Assembly (NCBI GenBank): GCA_018239715.1
Contig: JAFEGW010000019.1
Coordinates: 1 to 61,416 of the forward strand
DNA: 61,416 nucleotides
DNA from: Verrucomicrobiota bacterium
GTDB lineage: Bacteria > Chlamydiota > Chlamydiia > Chlamydiales > Rhabdochlamydiaceae
Direction: 5' to 3'
Of this stretch, positions 16,109-24,434 are shown piece after piece. How positions within the stretch are numbered: position 1 is the stretch's first letter; each line of letters opens with the position of its first letter. Position numbers and translations under genes: made by a program. Under the pieces are notes generated by a model that saw nothing but the letters and a program-made list of their open reading frames with translations, was not told the DNA's origin and did no database searches.

Positions 16109-16984
16109 TTAAAGGGTGCCTTCTCCCAGAGCTTTTCTAACCTCACCCACAGCGATCAATGCTGCATCTTTTCGGTTAGGGCTGATCACAGGGATGTGGA
16201 CGAGCAGAGGATTCGGAGAGGGAACATTTTGTTTCATGATTCCATGGTTAGGATCGGCCCACAGGGAGATGATTCTTAAAGAAAACGGCGTATTGAGAAA
16301 ATAAGTCATCCCTAAGATGCCCGAGTCAGGGGCAATTAGACAGCGGCATTTGTTTTTCAGGATGGACAGGATTTCAAAGAGCGATGTTTCTCCACGTAGG
16401 TCAAAAAGCTTCGGATGCTTAAATGCCGGCTCTTTTTTAAGGCCGAGCAAAATGATCGGACCTTCGACAGTATCGAAGAGCTCTTGCCACTTCTCGTGCG
16501 GCCAGTTCCTTTCAAAATAATAACCGGTTTCGCAGTGGACATGGGCGGCAATGCAGTTGGAAGGAAGATTAAACCTTTCACAAAGGGAGTCCCAGGCGGG
16601 ATTCCATTCCATTTTAGGGATGAGCTTTCCCCGTTGCCAGGCCACCCAATAGGAAGGATCGGCATTTGGAATCACGAGATCAAAAGCTGGCAAATTCGAA
16701 GGAAGAGGGGTCGGTTTGCCTCTTGCCCATTCAGGGGCGGCGATGGCATTTACCCCTTTTAAAAGCTGAAATCCATCTATTAAATCGGGCCGTGTTAAAA
16801 AAGTCACCTCAGCATCGGGGATATAGTCTTTGACGCGCTTAATAATAGCGTAGAGGCCAAGGGCGATATCGCCCAGGCCGCGATTCCAAGGGATCAATAC
16901 CGTCTTGCATCCGGATTTTGCGGCTTTTTTGAGATATCTGTCCAAAGGATTAGGTGCGATTTTTTTCCAAAGGTTTTTCAACAT
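16109..16984 (-). CDS. Family 9 glycosyltransferase (heptosyltransferase-like)
   Basis: 291 residues with the GT9 layout: an N-terminal Rossmann half starting KTVLIPWNRGLGDIALG and a C-terminal half with the ADP-sugar-binding CLIAPDSGILGM. It is shorter than WaaF next door and diverged, so the sugar donor is uncertain; addition of a heptose or similar sugar to the LPS core is the likely role. It overlaps the waaF end by 35 bases and is translated after it. The stop codon lies inside a hairpin (16098-16123) shared with the convergent upp region. Confidence 0.8.
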   Translation of the reverse strand: MLKNLWKKIAPNPLDRYLKKAAKSGCKTVLIPWNRGLGDIALGLYAIIKRVKDYIPDAEVTFLTRPDLIDGFQLLKGVNAIAAPEWARGKPTPLPSNLPAFDLVIPNADPSYWVAWQRGKLIPKMEWNPAWDSLCERFNLPSNCIAAHVHCETGYYFERNWPHEKWQELFDTVEGPIILLGLKKEPAFKHPKLFDLRGETSLFEILSILKNKCRCLIAPDSGILGMTYFLNTPFSLRIISLWADPNHGIMKQNVPSPNPLLVHIPVISPNRKDAALIAVGEVRKALGEGTL

Positions 16985-18029
16985 GCTTTTGTGAGTTTAA
17001 GGTTTGCATCAGGGCGTCATAAACTTCATCAGTCTCAATCCGCTTCATACAGCGGAAATCAATCGGGCAGACCCGCTTATAACAGGGGGAGCAGTCGACA
17101 TGCTTATGGATCACAACACCCGTTTTGTAAGGACCTGTCGCAACTTCATTCGTCGATCCGAAAAGAGCGACTAAAGGAGTTCCCACCGCTGCCGCGATAT
17201 GCATCGGGCCGCTATCGTTGGTTAATATGACATCGCAGAGTTTGATTAAAGAGGCTAGCTCCCGTAAAGTGGTCACTCCCGCTAAGTTAAGGACGCGTGA
17301 AGAGAGTCCTTGGCAGATTTCTTTTACCAGCGCCTGTGTGACCTGATCCCCAAAATAGATAATTTGGATATTTTCTTGCTCAAGCAGTTTTTCGGTGACC
17401 TGCCGGAACCGCTCAGGAAGCCAGCATTTGGCGGAGCCATATGCAGCTCCCGGGTTGATGCCTACTAAGCGGGCCTTCGGAGAAACTCCCCGCTGCCTCA
17501 GCAAAGTTCGCGCTTCTTCCAGCTCTTTATCTAACAGGAATAGCCGAGGTTTTGTTTCGGAGACAGGGATGCCCAGCGGCGCTAGGACCATTTTATACGT
17601 GTTAACGAGATGCTGCTGGTCGACATGGGCTGGAAGATCGACTTTATCGGTCAGTAGTAAGCTGCGGCCATTAGCCCGATATCCTAGACGCCTCTGGATA
17701 CGTCCTAGCCAAAACCACCAAGCGGAAGAAAAGGAGTGGGTCAGTAAGATCCCTAGGTCGTATTTGCCGGCGCGGATTTTTTCCACAATGCTTCGCCGCT
17801 CGCTGCGCCTTCCAAAGCCGCTGGCTTTGCTGAAACAAAACAGCTCGTCAATATCAAGATCTTCTTTTAACAGATCGCAGATAGGGGTGCGGCACATGGC
17901 CGTGATATGGGCATTGGGATAAGCCTTGCGGACATCCGTCAAAATAGGGGTTGCCATGACCAGGTCGCCAATCCAATTGGGCATCCGGATCAAGATCTTC
18001 TCGGGCTTATAATCAATTAAAGGAATCAT
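16950..18029 (-). CDS. waaF: ADP-heptose:LPS heptosyltransferase II
   Basis: 359 residues from the ATG at 18027-18029; a TTG at 18102-18104 would add 25 residues that do not belong to the family. The N-terminus KILIRMPNWIGDLVMATP is the WaaF signature. NPGAAYGSAKCW and TNDSGPMHIAAAVGTP form the ADP-heptose site. It transfers the second heptose to the inner core of LPS at the cytoplasmic face. The gene pairs with the following GT9 gene, and gmhA elsewhere in the window supplies the heptose pathway. Confidence 0.93.
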   Translation of the reverse strand: MIPLIDYKPEKILIRMPNWIGDLVMATPILTDVRKAYPNAHITAMCRTPICDLLKEDLDIDELFCFSKASGFGRRSERRSIVEKIRAGKYDLGILLTHSFSSAWWFWLGRIQRRLGYRANGRSLLLTDKVDLPAHVDQQHLVNTYKMVLAPLGIPVSETKPRLFLLDKELEEARTLLRQRGVSPKARLVGINPGAAYGSAKCWLPERFRQVTEKLLEQENIQIIYFGDQVTQALVKEICQGLSSRVLNLAGVTTLRELASLIKLCDVILTNDSGPMHIAAAVGTPLVALFGSTNEVATGPYKTGVVIHKHVDCSPCYKRVCPIDFRCMKRIETDEVYDALMQTLNSQKHVEKPLEKNRT

Positions 18030-18151
18030 CGGAAACCAACTAGGATACCAAGCCTCTTCAAAAAGGTTCAAGGAAAGGCTTAGAAATATCAGATTCAACG
18101 ACAAATTTCACTTAAATTTTTTTTGAATTTGATCCTATCGTGAAGGAACGA

Positions 18152-18180
18152 TTGCGTAAAAAGCTCAGGCACACTATCCT
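18152..18180 (+). promoter_or_regulatory. Predicted promoter of tRNA-Phe
   Basis: TTGCGT (18152-18157) and TATCCT (18175-18180) are 17 bases apart, the ideal sigma-66/70 spacing, and the -10 element ends 12 bases before the tRNA. The 16S operon upstream region shows a similar TTGCGT. Confidence 0.5.
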
Positions 18181-18192
18181 AGTACTCTTTTT

Positions 18193-18268
<76 letters not shown>

Positions 18269-18270
18269 TT

Positions 18271-18286
18271 TCTCTTGCCGGAGAAT
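18271..18286 (+). repeat. 16-bp element copy 1, next to attL
   Basis: TCTCTTGCCGGAGAAT lies 6 bases after attL and recurs as an exact inverted copy at 20447-20462. It is itself partly palindromic (TTCTC/GAGAA). Likely a recombinase, excisionase or repressor binding site. Confidence 0.6.
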
Positions 18287-18305
18287 GCCGTAATATAGCC
18301 GTAAT
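18286..18305 (+). promoter_or_regulatory. Candidate integrase arm-type sites near attL
   Basis: TGCCGTAAT (18286-18294) and AGCCGTAAT (18297-18305) are one helical turn apart (11 bases). An inverted TGCCGTAA is at 18386-18393, and another TGCCGTAAT lies close to attR at 24831. This placement on both arms is what lambda-type integrases need. Confidence 0.5.
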
Positions 18306-18385
18306 GCTGTATTACCTTAAATCACCCAAACGGGGTCTCATAATTTATTTTAGAGATCCATTTTGGAGTGTCGATTCCGTTGGAT

Positions 18386-18393
18386 TTACGGCA
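18386..18393 (-). promoter_or_regulatory. Candidate arm-type site, inverted copy
   Basis: TTACGGCA, the reverse complement of the arm-site core TGCCGTAA, between attL and the integrase gene. Confidence 0.4.
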
Positions 18394-18491
18394 TCAATTA
18401 TTACACTCCTTTTAAGTAACTGAAAACCAAGCATCAAGATTGATTGGTCAGAGGACTATTCATCTTGAAGCCGCTTGTAAAGGAGACAAAA

Positions 18492-19541
18492 ATGGGTTTT
18501 ATTCGAGAAAGAAAATTAAAAAATGGCAACACTCGTTATCAAGCAGAAATTCGCCTGAAAGGCCATCCTATGCTAACAGCGGCGTTTGATCGTAAAACAG
18601 ATGCTAAGGCTTGGGTTCACAAAGTTGAGGCAGACATACGTTGCGGTCGGCATCAGCTCTATTCAGAAGGCAAACGGCATACTCTTACAGAAGCTATCCA
18701 GCGCTACTTCAAAGAACAACCTGTAACAGTTGTCAAACGAGGTCATCTTCTCTGGTGGCAAAGAGAGCTAGGCTCCTTCTACCTTCAAGATGTTAGATCT
18801 TCTGTTTTAACAGAAAAAAAACAAAAACTTTTATCGGAGTCTACCAAAAAAGGTGTAATTCGCAGCAAGAGCACCTGCAATCGCTATTTGGCAACGTTAA
18901 GTCATTTGATGGGTGTTTGCATCAAGCAATGGGAATGGACGTCAGAAAACCCCGTTAAAAAGATTCCACGAGAAAAAGAACCTCGTGAAAGGGCAAGGGT
19001 GCTCAGCCCCGAAGAAAGACATAGACTGTTCGAGGCTTGCAAGCAAAGCGCCAATCCTTTCCTCTTTACTTTTGTGGTTCTTCTTTTGGGGACAGGCTGC
19101 CGTTATAACGAAATTAGATGCTTGAAATGGACTGATGTAGACATTTTTCAGGGAAAGATCACCATCACAAAAACCAAGAATTCAGATATCTGCTGTGTTC
19201 CTATCCGCGGCTTACCTCTTAAACTTCTCGTGGAGCTTTCTTCAAAGAGCTCATCTATTGGATATGTTTTCCCAAGCCCTAACAAGAGTAAACCTATCGA
19301 ACTTAGAAGAGCTTTTCGAACAGCTATCAAACGAGCAGATTTACAGGGATTTCGTGGACATGATTGCAGGCATTTTTATGCGTCAGAAATGCTCGCACAA
19401 GGTCTTTCTTTGGGTGAAATCGGTCGATTACTCAATCAGCGATCAGTTGCATCAACTCGTCGGTACGCGCATTTAGTTGAATCACGATCGATTGATGCGG
19501 TTTCTAAAATGTCGGAACAAGTCTTTCAGGGGGTTAACTAA
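18492..19541 (+). CDS. Tyrosine-type site-specific integrase
   Basis: 349 residues from the ATG at 18492, behind AAAGGAGAC; the longer frame from 18444 lacks a ribosome site. An N-terminal arm-binding-like domain (about 1-55) and a SAM-like core-binding domain (about 60-165) precede the catalytic domain. Active-site residues: Arg204 (TGCRYNEIR), Lys near 229, His290 and Arg293 (GHDCRH), and nucleophile Tyr325 (TRRYAH). The usual second His of the LGH motif is Gln316 (LNQRSV). It should integrate and excise the element at tRNA-Phe. Its stop overlaps the next gene's start. Confidence 0.93.
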   Translation: MGFIRERKLKNGNTRYQAEIRLKGHPMLTAAFDRKTDAKAWVHKVEADIRCGRHQLYSEGKRHTLTEAIQRYFKEQPVTVVKRGHLLWWQRELGSFYLQDVRSSVLTEKKQKLLSESTKKGVIRSKSTCNRYLATLSHLMGVCIKQWEWTSENPVKKIPREKEPRERARVLSPEERHRLFEACKQSANPFLFTFVVLLLGTGCRYNEIRCLKWTDVDIFQGKITITKTKNSDICCVPIRGLPLKLLVELSSKSSSIGYVFPSPNKSKPIELRRAFRTAIKRADLQGFRGHDCRHFYASEMLAQGLSLGEIGRLLNQRSVASTRRYAHLVESRSIDAVSKMSEQVFQGVN

Positions 19542-20347
19542 TGAACAGAATGAGAAGTCTTGAAGATGCTATTTTTAAACTATGCATTGAAGAAACGGAC
19601 CTTACTGTAAAACCGATAGATCGTTCTGCATCAGATCTCATCAGAGAAGCTAATCGTTATAAAAAAGACATGCGCGATGCAAAGAAAAAAGCCGAGGAGC
19701 TTTTTTTGGGATCCAAAGAGTTTTGTCCATCTGGTGATTCATGTACGCTCCATTATCACGTAGATAATTTCAAATGGCTGGAAGTTTTAAGCTCTCGAAT
19801 CGCTGGGGGCAGCCCTTTGTCTCCACAGATTGAAAAAATCTTGGGGGTTTCTTTGGATAATACTCCAGTAAATCTCTGGTCAAAACGTCACGTAAAGTGG
19901 CAAGCAGCTGCCCAGGTTGTTTGGTTTAATAACCCAGAGATGAAAAAGGAGCAGGTTATAAAACAGCTGTTATCTCCTCCTCTATATGCATTATTAGACT
20001 TCGAAAAGCTGAATAGCATCGATAATATCGATAGTAGATTTAGAGGAATAGAAGACCAGATCAAATTAGTTAATCCTAGGGGAAGAAAAAGAGGTCGCCC
20101 TCCAAAGGACAGGACTATACCTGCGAAAATCCTTCCGATTCCCAAAATCTTCAATGGATCTTCTGATCAAGTTAATGGGCAAGCTCTTTGTTTCGCAGTT
20201 GTAACTGTTGCAAGGGTATTATTTTTGCTGGGAGTGAACGACAAACAAATAATCAACCACTCTATCATTCGTTCATATGTTCAGCTGGTACCATCTCTTG
20301 AGATCTTTATCCATCTTTGGGTAAGTAGTGCTCTTCACGAATACTGA
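19541..20347 (+). CDS. Element protein with AT-hook-like motif, unknown function
   Basis: 268 residues, start overlapping the integrase stop (TAATG), so translationally coupled to it. A helical N-terminus (about 1-60) contains a short CPSGDSC motif. A basic segment, PRGRKRGRPPKDR at about 185-197, matches the AT-hook consensus (RGRP core) for minor-groove DNA binding. The C-terminal ~70 residues are hydrophobic and helical. No family recognised; a DNA-binding accessory of integration or element regulation is an inference. Confidence 0.6.
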   Translation: MNRMRSLEDAIFKLCIEETDLTVKPIDRSASDLIREANRYKKDMRDAKKKAEELFLGSKEFCPSGDSCTLHYHVDNFKWLEVLSSRIAGGSPLSPQIEKILGVSLDNTPVNLWSKRHVKWQAAAQVVWFNNPEMKKEQVIKQLLSPPLYALLDFEKLNSIDNIDSRFRGIEDQIKLVNPRGRKRGRPPKDRTIPAKILPIPKIFNGSSDQVNGQALCFAVVTVARVLFLLGVNDKQIINHSIIRSYVQLVPSLEIFIHLWVSSALHEY

Positions 20348-20446
20348 AATTGGCAGACTTTTTTCGTGATTTTTCGAATCAAACCGACGACATTTATCCA
20401 ATTTTCAAGATAGTCCAATCTAAAGTCAGTTTGGTTTTTTTAGGAA

Positions 20447-20462
20447 ATTCTCCGGCAAGAGA
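20447..20462 (-). repeat. 16-bp element copy 2, upstream of excisionase-like gene
   Basis: Exact inverted copy of the site at 18271-18286, lying about 35 bases before the excisionase-like gene. Its position fits an operator or an excision-related site. Confidence 0.6.
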
Positions 20463-20497
20463 CGTCCACAGAAACACCAACATAAAGGAGTTTTAAA

Positions 20498-20719
20498 ATG
20501 AATAATTTACCTACGCAATACTTAACAAAAAAACAAGCTATAGAGAAATATCCATTTCTCAGTGAGAACATGCTCAAAAACCTTCTCTTCAAAAACATCG
20601 GATTTTTTCGAGATAAAGTCGTTAAAAAGATCGGACGACGAATCATACTGGATGAAGTAGCGCTGCTGCTTTTTCTATCGGAAAGCAATAAAAAGGAGAG
20701 AATGAATGGCACATCCTGA
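20498..20719 (+). CDS. Small helix-turn-helix (excisionase-like) protein
   Basis: 73 residues with the pattern of MerR-like/excisionase DNA-binding proteins: YLTKKQAIEKYPFLSENMLK (helix-turn-helix) followed by a wing (KIGRRIILDEVALLLFL). An AAAGGAG site precedes the ATG. It would bind att or promoter sites and control excision or the downstream repA-like gene, whose start it overlaps by 14 bases. Assignment is by pattern only. Confidence 0.65.
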   Translation: MNNLPTQYLTKKQAIEKYPFLSENMLKNLLFKNIGFFRDKVVKKIGRRIILDEVALLLFLSESNKKERMNGTS

Positions 20720-22310
20720 AAAAAACGAAGCCTCTCTTGCAGGAGAGGCCTCTCAGATGGAAAACTACGACGAATTCCGACATAAGAGTACTTCGTCTTC
20801 TGATTTCATTACACCAAATTTTGGTTTTTCTGACGATGAAATCTCATCCAAAAAAAGACAAAATAAACCCAATTTTTGTTTGCTAGTCCCTTCAGGAGGT
20901 GCCATAGGAGCTTTGATAGGGTTAAGAGACCAACTTAAAGCGAGATTTGCTTGCGAGTATATCGCTACAGTGCAATACAAAGGTCAAATTTGTCCAATTG
21001 AGCGGAGAGAGGATGTTGCCAGTTTTTTAAAAGCAAACGGGGTTAATTGTACCTTCGAAGAAGTTTATCTTGAATATACTAAAGCTGGACGCATTGCTCA
21101 AAATGAATGGTCTCGCATAGACGAGATCGAAGTTGTCAGTCTAGAACTACACCGGCAGCTTTTAATTTTGGAAAAAGAATCAAACTGCCTAAGTATTTCC
21201 GAAAAAGCTTCTTCAGACAATTGGGAAAAAAAGCGACAAATCGAAGAACTCAAAATCAAGTTGGACAAACTCGAGCAAGAGGTTCAACAACGCCGTAACT
21301 CGGCAAGAATTCTCGAGGAAAAAGATCAAAAAAATCAGGGAAAAGAAAAGTGCACTGATAATCAAAAGCCACGATCTAGATTAATTACATGTTCCTATTT
21401 TGAATTAGTGGCAAAGGAAATTCCTCCCCGGGAATATGTTTTAAAGCCCTGGCTACCCGAAGCAGCCATTTCGATGATCTATGCTCCTCCTGGGGTTGGC
21501 AAATCGTACTTGTGCCTTTCGGTAGCCGGTGCCATAGCAAGTGGCGGTAAGTTATTCAAGAGCTCCCCGTGGGAAGCGCCGAAACCAAGAAAAGTACTGT
21601 TTGTAGATGGCGAAATGCATGAAGTTGATCTTCAAACGAGAGTCAAAAAATTGATGCATGACTTCGAGAAAATGATACCTGGTGAAAATTATCTACGCTA
21701 TTTGAATGGTTCTTGGCAAAAGGTCTTTATTCCCGATCTATCCACTGTCGAAGGACAGGAATTTATCGAAGAAATAATTGCTGAGCAAGGTACCCAAGTC
21801 TTGATTCTTGACAACCTGAGTACTTTGTGTCGAAGCGGCAAAGAAAATGAAACTGATTCCTGGAAGATAATGCAAGCATGGCTTCTGCAGCTTAGATGGC
21901 GGGGCATCACCACGATTCTTGTGCATCATGCCGCAAAAAGCAAGGATGAGAATGGGAAGCCTCGTCAGCGTGGTACCTCTATGCGAGAGGTTGTTTTGGA
22001 GTCTTCCATCGTCCTTGATCATCCTAAGGATTATTCCGAAGAGATGGGTTGTGTTTTTGAACTCCATTATTCCAAAGCCCGTGGTTTTTATGGAGCAAGT
22101 GCATCTCCTTTAGTAGTACGACTCCTAGAAATAAATGGTGTGTTTTGTTGGGAGGATCGCAAGCTTGAATCTAAGACTTATGATCATATCGTCGAGCTTT
22201 ATAACGAGGGCATAACTTCTACCAAAGATATAGCTTCAGAAATAGGAATTTCCCCACAGGCAGTACGGAAACACATCAAAAAGGCCAAGGCAAAGGGGGA
22301 TATCGTATGA
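20706..22310 (+). CDS. RepA-like AAA ATPase (AAA_25), replication helicase candidate
   Basis: 534 residues. The N-terminal ~230 residues form a small alpha/beta domain (about 55-145) and a coiled coil (about 150-210). The RecA-like ATPase core (about 240-460) has Walker A APPGVGKSY at 260-268, Walker B VLILDN at 365-370, and a VHHAAKS sensor loop at 406-412, as in the hexameric RepA helicase of RSF1010-type plasmids. The C-terminus (about 505-534) is a winged-helix segment (IASEIGISPQAVRKH). Start chosen behind AAAGGAGAG. Followed by an iteron-like array, consistent with a replication role. Confidence 0.82.
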   Translation: MAHPEKNEASLAGEASQMENYDEFRHKSTSSSDFITPNFGFSDDEISSKKRQNKPNFCLLVPSGGAIGALIGLRDQLKARFACEYIATVQYKGQICPIERREDVASFLKANGVNCTFEEVYLEYTKAGRIAQNEWSRIDEIEVVSLELHRQLLILEKESNCLSISEKASSDNWEKKRQIEELKIKLDKLEQEVQQRRNSARILEEKDQKNQGKEKCTDNQKPRSRLITCSYFELVAKEIPPREYVLKPWLPEAAISMIYAPPGVGKSYLCLSVAGAIASGGKLFKSSPWEAPKPRKVLFVDGEMHEVDLQTRVKKLMHDFEKMIPGENYLRYLNGSWQKVFIPDLSTVEGQEFIEEIIAEQGTQVLILDNLSTLCRSGKENETDSWKIMQAWLLQLRWRGITTILVHHAAKSKDENGKPRQRGTSMREVVLESSIVLDHPKDYSEEMGCVFELHYSKARGFYGASASPLVVRLLEINGVFCWEDRKLESKTYDHIVELYNEGITSTKDIASEIGISPQAVRKHIKKAKAKGDIV

Positions 22311-22804
22311 AAAAGGCAAGATTTTTAAAGAGATATAGCCAAGCCCTCCTTGCAAAACGAAACTTTACAGTATTTCCTAGGAATGAAAGAAGTTTCGCTT
22401 GTGAGGGATTGGTTTCTAAAATAGTTCCCAGCTTTGTTTCTCTAACTAGATGGACATGGTTGAAGAGAAAGTTTCGTGTCGGTTGCCAACCAAGCCTCGT
22501 TTTTTTGAACAGCTGGTTTCGCAACAAAACAAGTTTCCAAAGAGCTTTCGTTTTCGGTTTTCATTCATTGAAGAAAATGGTTCCGACAAATGTTTCTTCA
22601 TGGTGTTCATCATGTTTTAAACTACGAAACTTGGGAAACGTCAATGTTACGAAGATATGGGGCGAAGAGGACAAAACAACGATCTTCTTCGAGGAGGCCA
22701 TATTGATTACTCCACGCGAATATCAGATGGATCCCGGCCCAACCAAAATGGAAGCCTATAAACTAATAGCCACAATAAAGGGAGGACACAATGTCCAAAG
22801 ATAA
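22307..22804 (+). CDS. Doubtful ORF spanning the iteron-like array
   Basis: A 165-codon frame that overlaps the ATPase gene's stop by 4 bases. Its predicted protein is very basic and rich in Phe, Ser, Trp and Arg, unlike its neighbours, because the frame is built on the repeated GTTTC/GAAAC words. The final ~35 residues (ITPREYQMDPGPTKM...) look more normal. The overlap argues for translation, but the composition argues that the DNA is mainly a cis-acting site. No family recognised. Confidence 0.3.
   Translation: MKKARFLKRYSQALLAKRNFTVFPRNERSFACEGLVSKIVPSFVSLTRWTWLKRKFRVGCQPSLVFLNSWFRNKTSFQRAFVFGFHSLKKMVPTNVSSWCSSCFKLRNLGNVNVTKIWGEEDKTTIFFEEAILITPREYQMDPGPTKMEAYKLIATIKGGHNVQR
22358..22639. 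repeat. Iteron-like array of GTTTC words, candidate replication origin
   Basis: The pentamer GTTTC occurs ten times in about 280 bases: forward at 22392, 22412, 22436, 22471, 22516, 22533 and 22592, and inverted at 22359, 22626 and 22635. The longer word AAGTTTCG is exact four times (22390 and 22469 forward, 22358 and 22625 inverted), when well under one is expected. It lies directly after the RepA-like ATPase gene, the place for an origin or partition site. Confidence 0.6.
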
Positions 22805-23714
22805 ACGGAAACAAGGCACGATCAAAGAGAGTATTTCAGATATAAACAAGAAGGTGAAAACCGAAAAAGAACCGAAGAAAAAAAAGAGTCTCTTAAGCAT
22901 GAAGAAGAAGCTTGAGCTCTGGGACAGAGCTATGAGCGGAGATACAGAGGCACCCATTGAAGCCGGTGAGCAAAGAGGCTTGCATAAGAAGGAAGAGCAT
23001 GATTTTACTGCCGGAACTGATACCACAAAGCAGGACGTGAGATTGTCAAAGAACTCTGAAACAGCTTTAAAGAAAGTTGAGCCACCAAAGATCGAATCAA
23101 CGCCTTTGAAGGTATGGAAAGACGAGTATGGTAATAATAACTTTATTTCAATCCCTGATGTGCCTGGGGAGGCTTTAATCAAAAGAATAGTTGGAACGAA
23201 AGATACAGAGATCGCTAGAAGCATTGTTAGCTCAACTTTCATGGCTATTCTTCCGACTCTCACGAAAGAGGGCGACGGTGATAATGCTGATAAATGTATG
23301 AATTTGATCTTGCAAAGCATGCACGATTTTCAACCTAAGGATGCAATAGAAGCCCGTCTTATCGCTCAAGAAATTGCCCTCTATCAACATGGAATGAATA
23401 GCTTAGCAATCGCAGCGAGCACGAATCAGACTCAACCCAAAGAAGCTTACGTTAATATGGCTGTAAAGCTGCTGCGAATTCATCTTGAAACCATCGAAGC
23501 CCTCAATCGCCATCGTCGAGGCGGCGAGCAAAAGGTCATAGTCCAACATCAACAAGTGAACATTACAGGCCAAGCCCAAGCAGTAGTAGGTAACTTTCAC
23601 TCTGGGGGGGTGGGGACGTCGTTAAAAACAGAGGAGAGACCCCATGTCAGCAATGTGCCGAGCCAAAGCCAGAACCAACAAAAACAAACTCTGTTCTCAG
23701 CCGGCCATGGCTAA
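22791..23714 (+). CDS. Element protein of unknown function, 307 residues
   Basis: A strongly charged N-terminus (Lys-rich, about 1-50, likely disordered) is followed by an acidic linker and a helical domain at about 120-250 (IARSIVSSTFMAIL, AYVNMAVKLLRIHLETIEAL), then a Gln/Asn-rich tail. A GGGAGG site precedes the ATG. The helical part followed by HRRGGEQKVIVQHQQVNI resembles small mobile-element proteins that often sit beside HGGxSTG genes; no function is established. The last 71 bases overlap the next gene. Confidence 0.65.
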   Translation: MSKDKRKQGTIKESISDINKKVKTEKEPKKKKSLLSMKKKLELWDRAMSGDTEAPIEAGEQRGLHKKEEHDFTAGTDTTKQDVRLSKNSETALKKVEPPKIESTPLKVWKDEYGNNNFISIPDVPGEALIKRIVGTKDTEIARSIVSSTFMAILPTLTKEGDGDNADKCMNLILQSMHDFQPKDAIEARLIAQEIALYQHGMNSLAIAASTNQTQPKEAYVNMAVKLLRIHLETIEALNRHRRGGEQKVIVQHQQVNITGQAQAVVGNFHSGGVGTSLKTEERPHVSNVPSQSQNQQKQTLFSAGHG

Positions 23715-23874
23715 CGGACGATGTAGACTCCACGGTGGAAAAAGTACTGGCCCCAAGACAAAGGAAGGAAGGCAAAAGCTCAAAGACGTAAACACCAAGC
23801 ACGGATTTTATACGGCAGAGGCTATCGCTGAGAGGAGGCTGTCTCGGCAATTAATCAGGGCTAGCTCCAGATGA
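23644..23874 (+). CDS. HGGxSTG-domain small protein
   Basis: 76 residues with the motif CRAKA...LCSQPAMANGRCRLHGG followed by KSTGPKTKEG, the HGGxSTG signature of short proteins common in phages and integrative elements. Paired Cys and His may bind a metal ion. It overlaps the preceding gene, a pairing often seen in mobile DNA. The biochemical function is not known. Confidence 0.75.
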   Translation: MSAMCRAKARTNKNKLCSQPAMANGRCRLHGGKSTGPKTKEGRQKLKDVNTKHGFYTAEAIAERRLSRQLIRASSR

Positions 23875-23948
23875 GTGGGTACGAATACGGATCAGACATG
23901 ATGGGGTCAGTTAATCGGCATCGTTTAGACAAAAAAGGGAATTGAATT

Positions 23949-23980
23949 CGCCCCCCATACACAAAGGAGGGCGGTTTATT
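23949..23980 (+). terminator. GC-rich hairpin, probable terminator
   Basis: An 8-bp stem with one mismatch (23949-23956 with 23966-23973) is followed by GTTTATT. It lies after the last gene of the element's main operon and before a convergent small gene. The T-run is short. Confidence 0.45.
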
Positions 23981-24026
23981 ACTTCTGAAGAACGGCTTCT
24001 CTTGCCTTTGAAATTCTTATTTCTAC

Positions 24027-24278
24027 TTAACAATCCCCGTTCTTTAGAAATTCTTGCATCAGTTTGTGAGCTACGGGTGTACCAACGCCTTGATAATAGG
24101 TTGTAATTTCACTCTTAAGAGTATTTTGGTATGCGCTACTTCTCGTAGCACCCATACCCATGGCTGTGAAGGATTCAGCAATTCGACTACGTATTACATT
24201 ACAATTCCTACGTAACCTTTCTTGTTCCAAGGCCTCGTTTTGTTGAGGATTCTGTGTTCTTGATATTGGTTGAGTCAT
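24027..24278 (-). CDS. Small element protein of unknown function
   Basis: 83 residues, minus strand, behind a very good AAAAGGAGAAATT ribosome site. Gln/Asn/Arg-rich at the start (SRTQNPQQNEALEQERLRR), then helical; one Cys in the middle and a Cys at the end. No signal, membrane helix or known family. It is convergent with the element's main operon and may be cargo or a regulator. Confidence 0.55.
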   Translation of the reverse strand: MTQPISRTQNPQQNEALEQERLRRNCNVIRSRIAESFTAMGMGATRSSAYQNTLKSEITTYYQGVGTPVAHKLMQEFLKNGDC

Positions 24279-24434
24279 AATTTCTCCTTTTTTCTCTCAT
24301 TCATTATACTAAAATTAATCATTTTTAAGTATATTATAGTATATTTTATATCATATTGTTAATATGTTATTGATTTAATTATTTGTGTTAAAATAAAATG
24401 TCTTGTAAATTACAACAAATAGGTTGAAAAGGAC

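Noticed and set aside
16098-16123. GC-rich hairpin between upp and the GT9 gene as terminator
   Set aside because: The T-run lies before the hairpin on the plus strand and would be an A-run after it on the minus strand, so neither direction has a proper terminator; kept only as a note.
22276-22527. 83-residue minus-strand frame across the iteron-like array
   Set aside because: Produced by the repeats on the opposite strand; no ribosome site.
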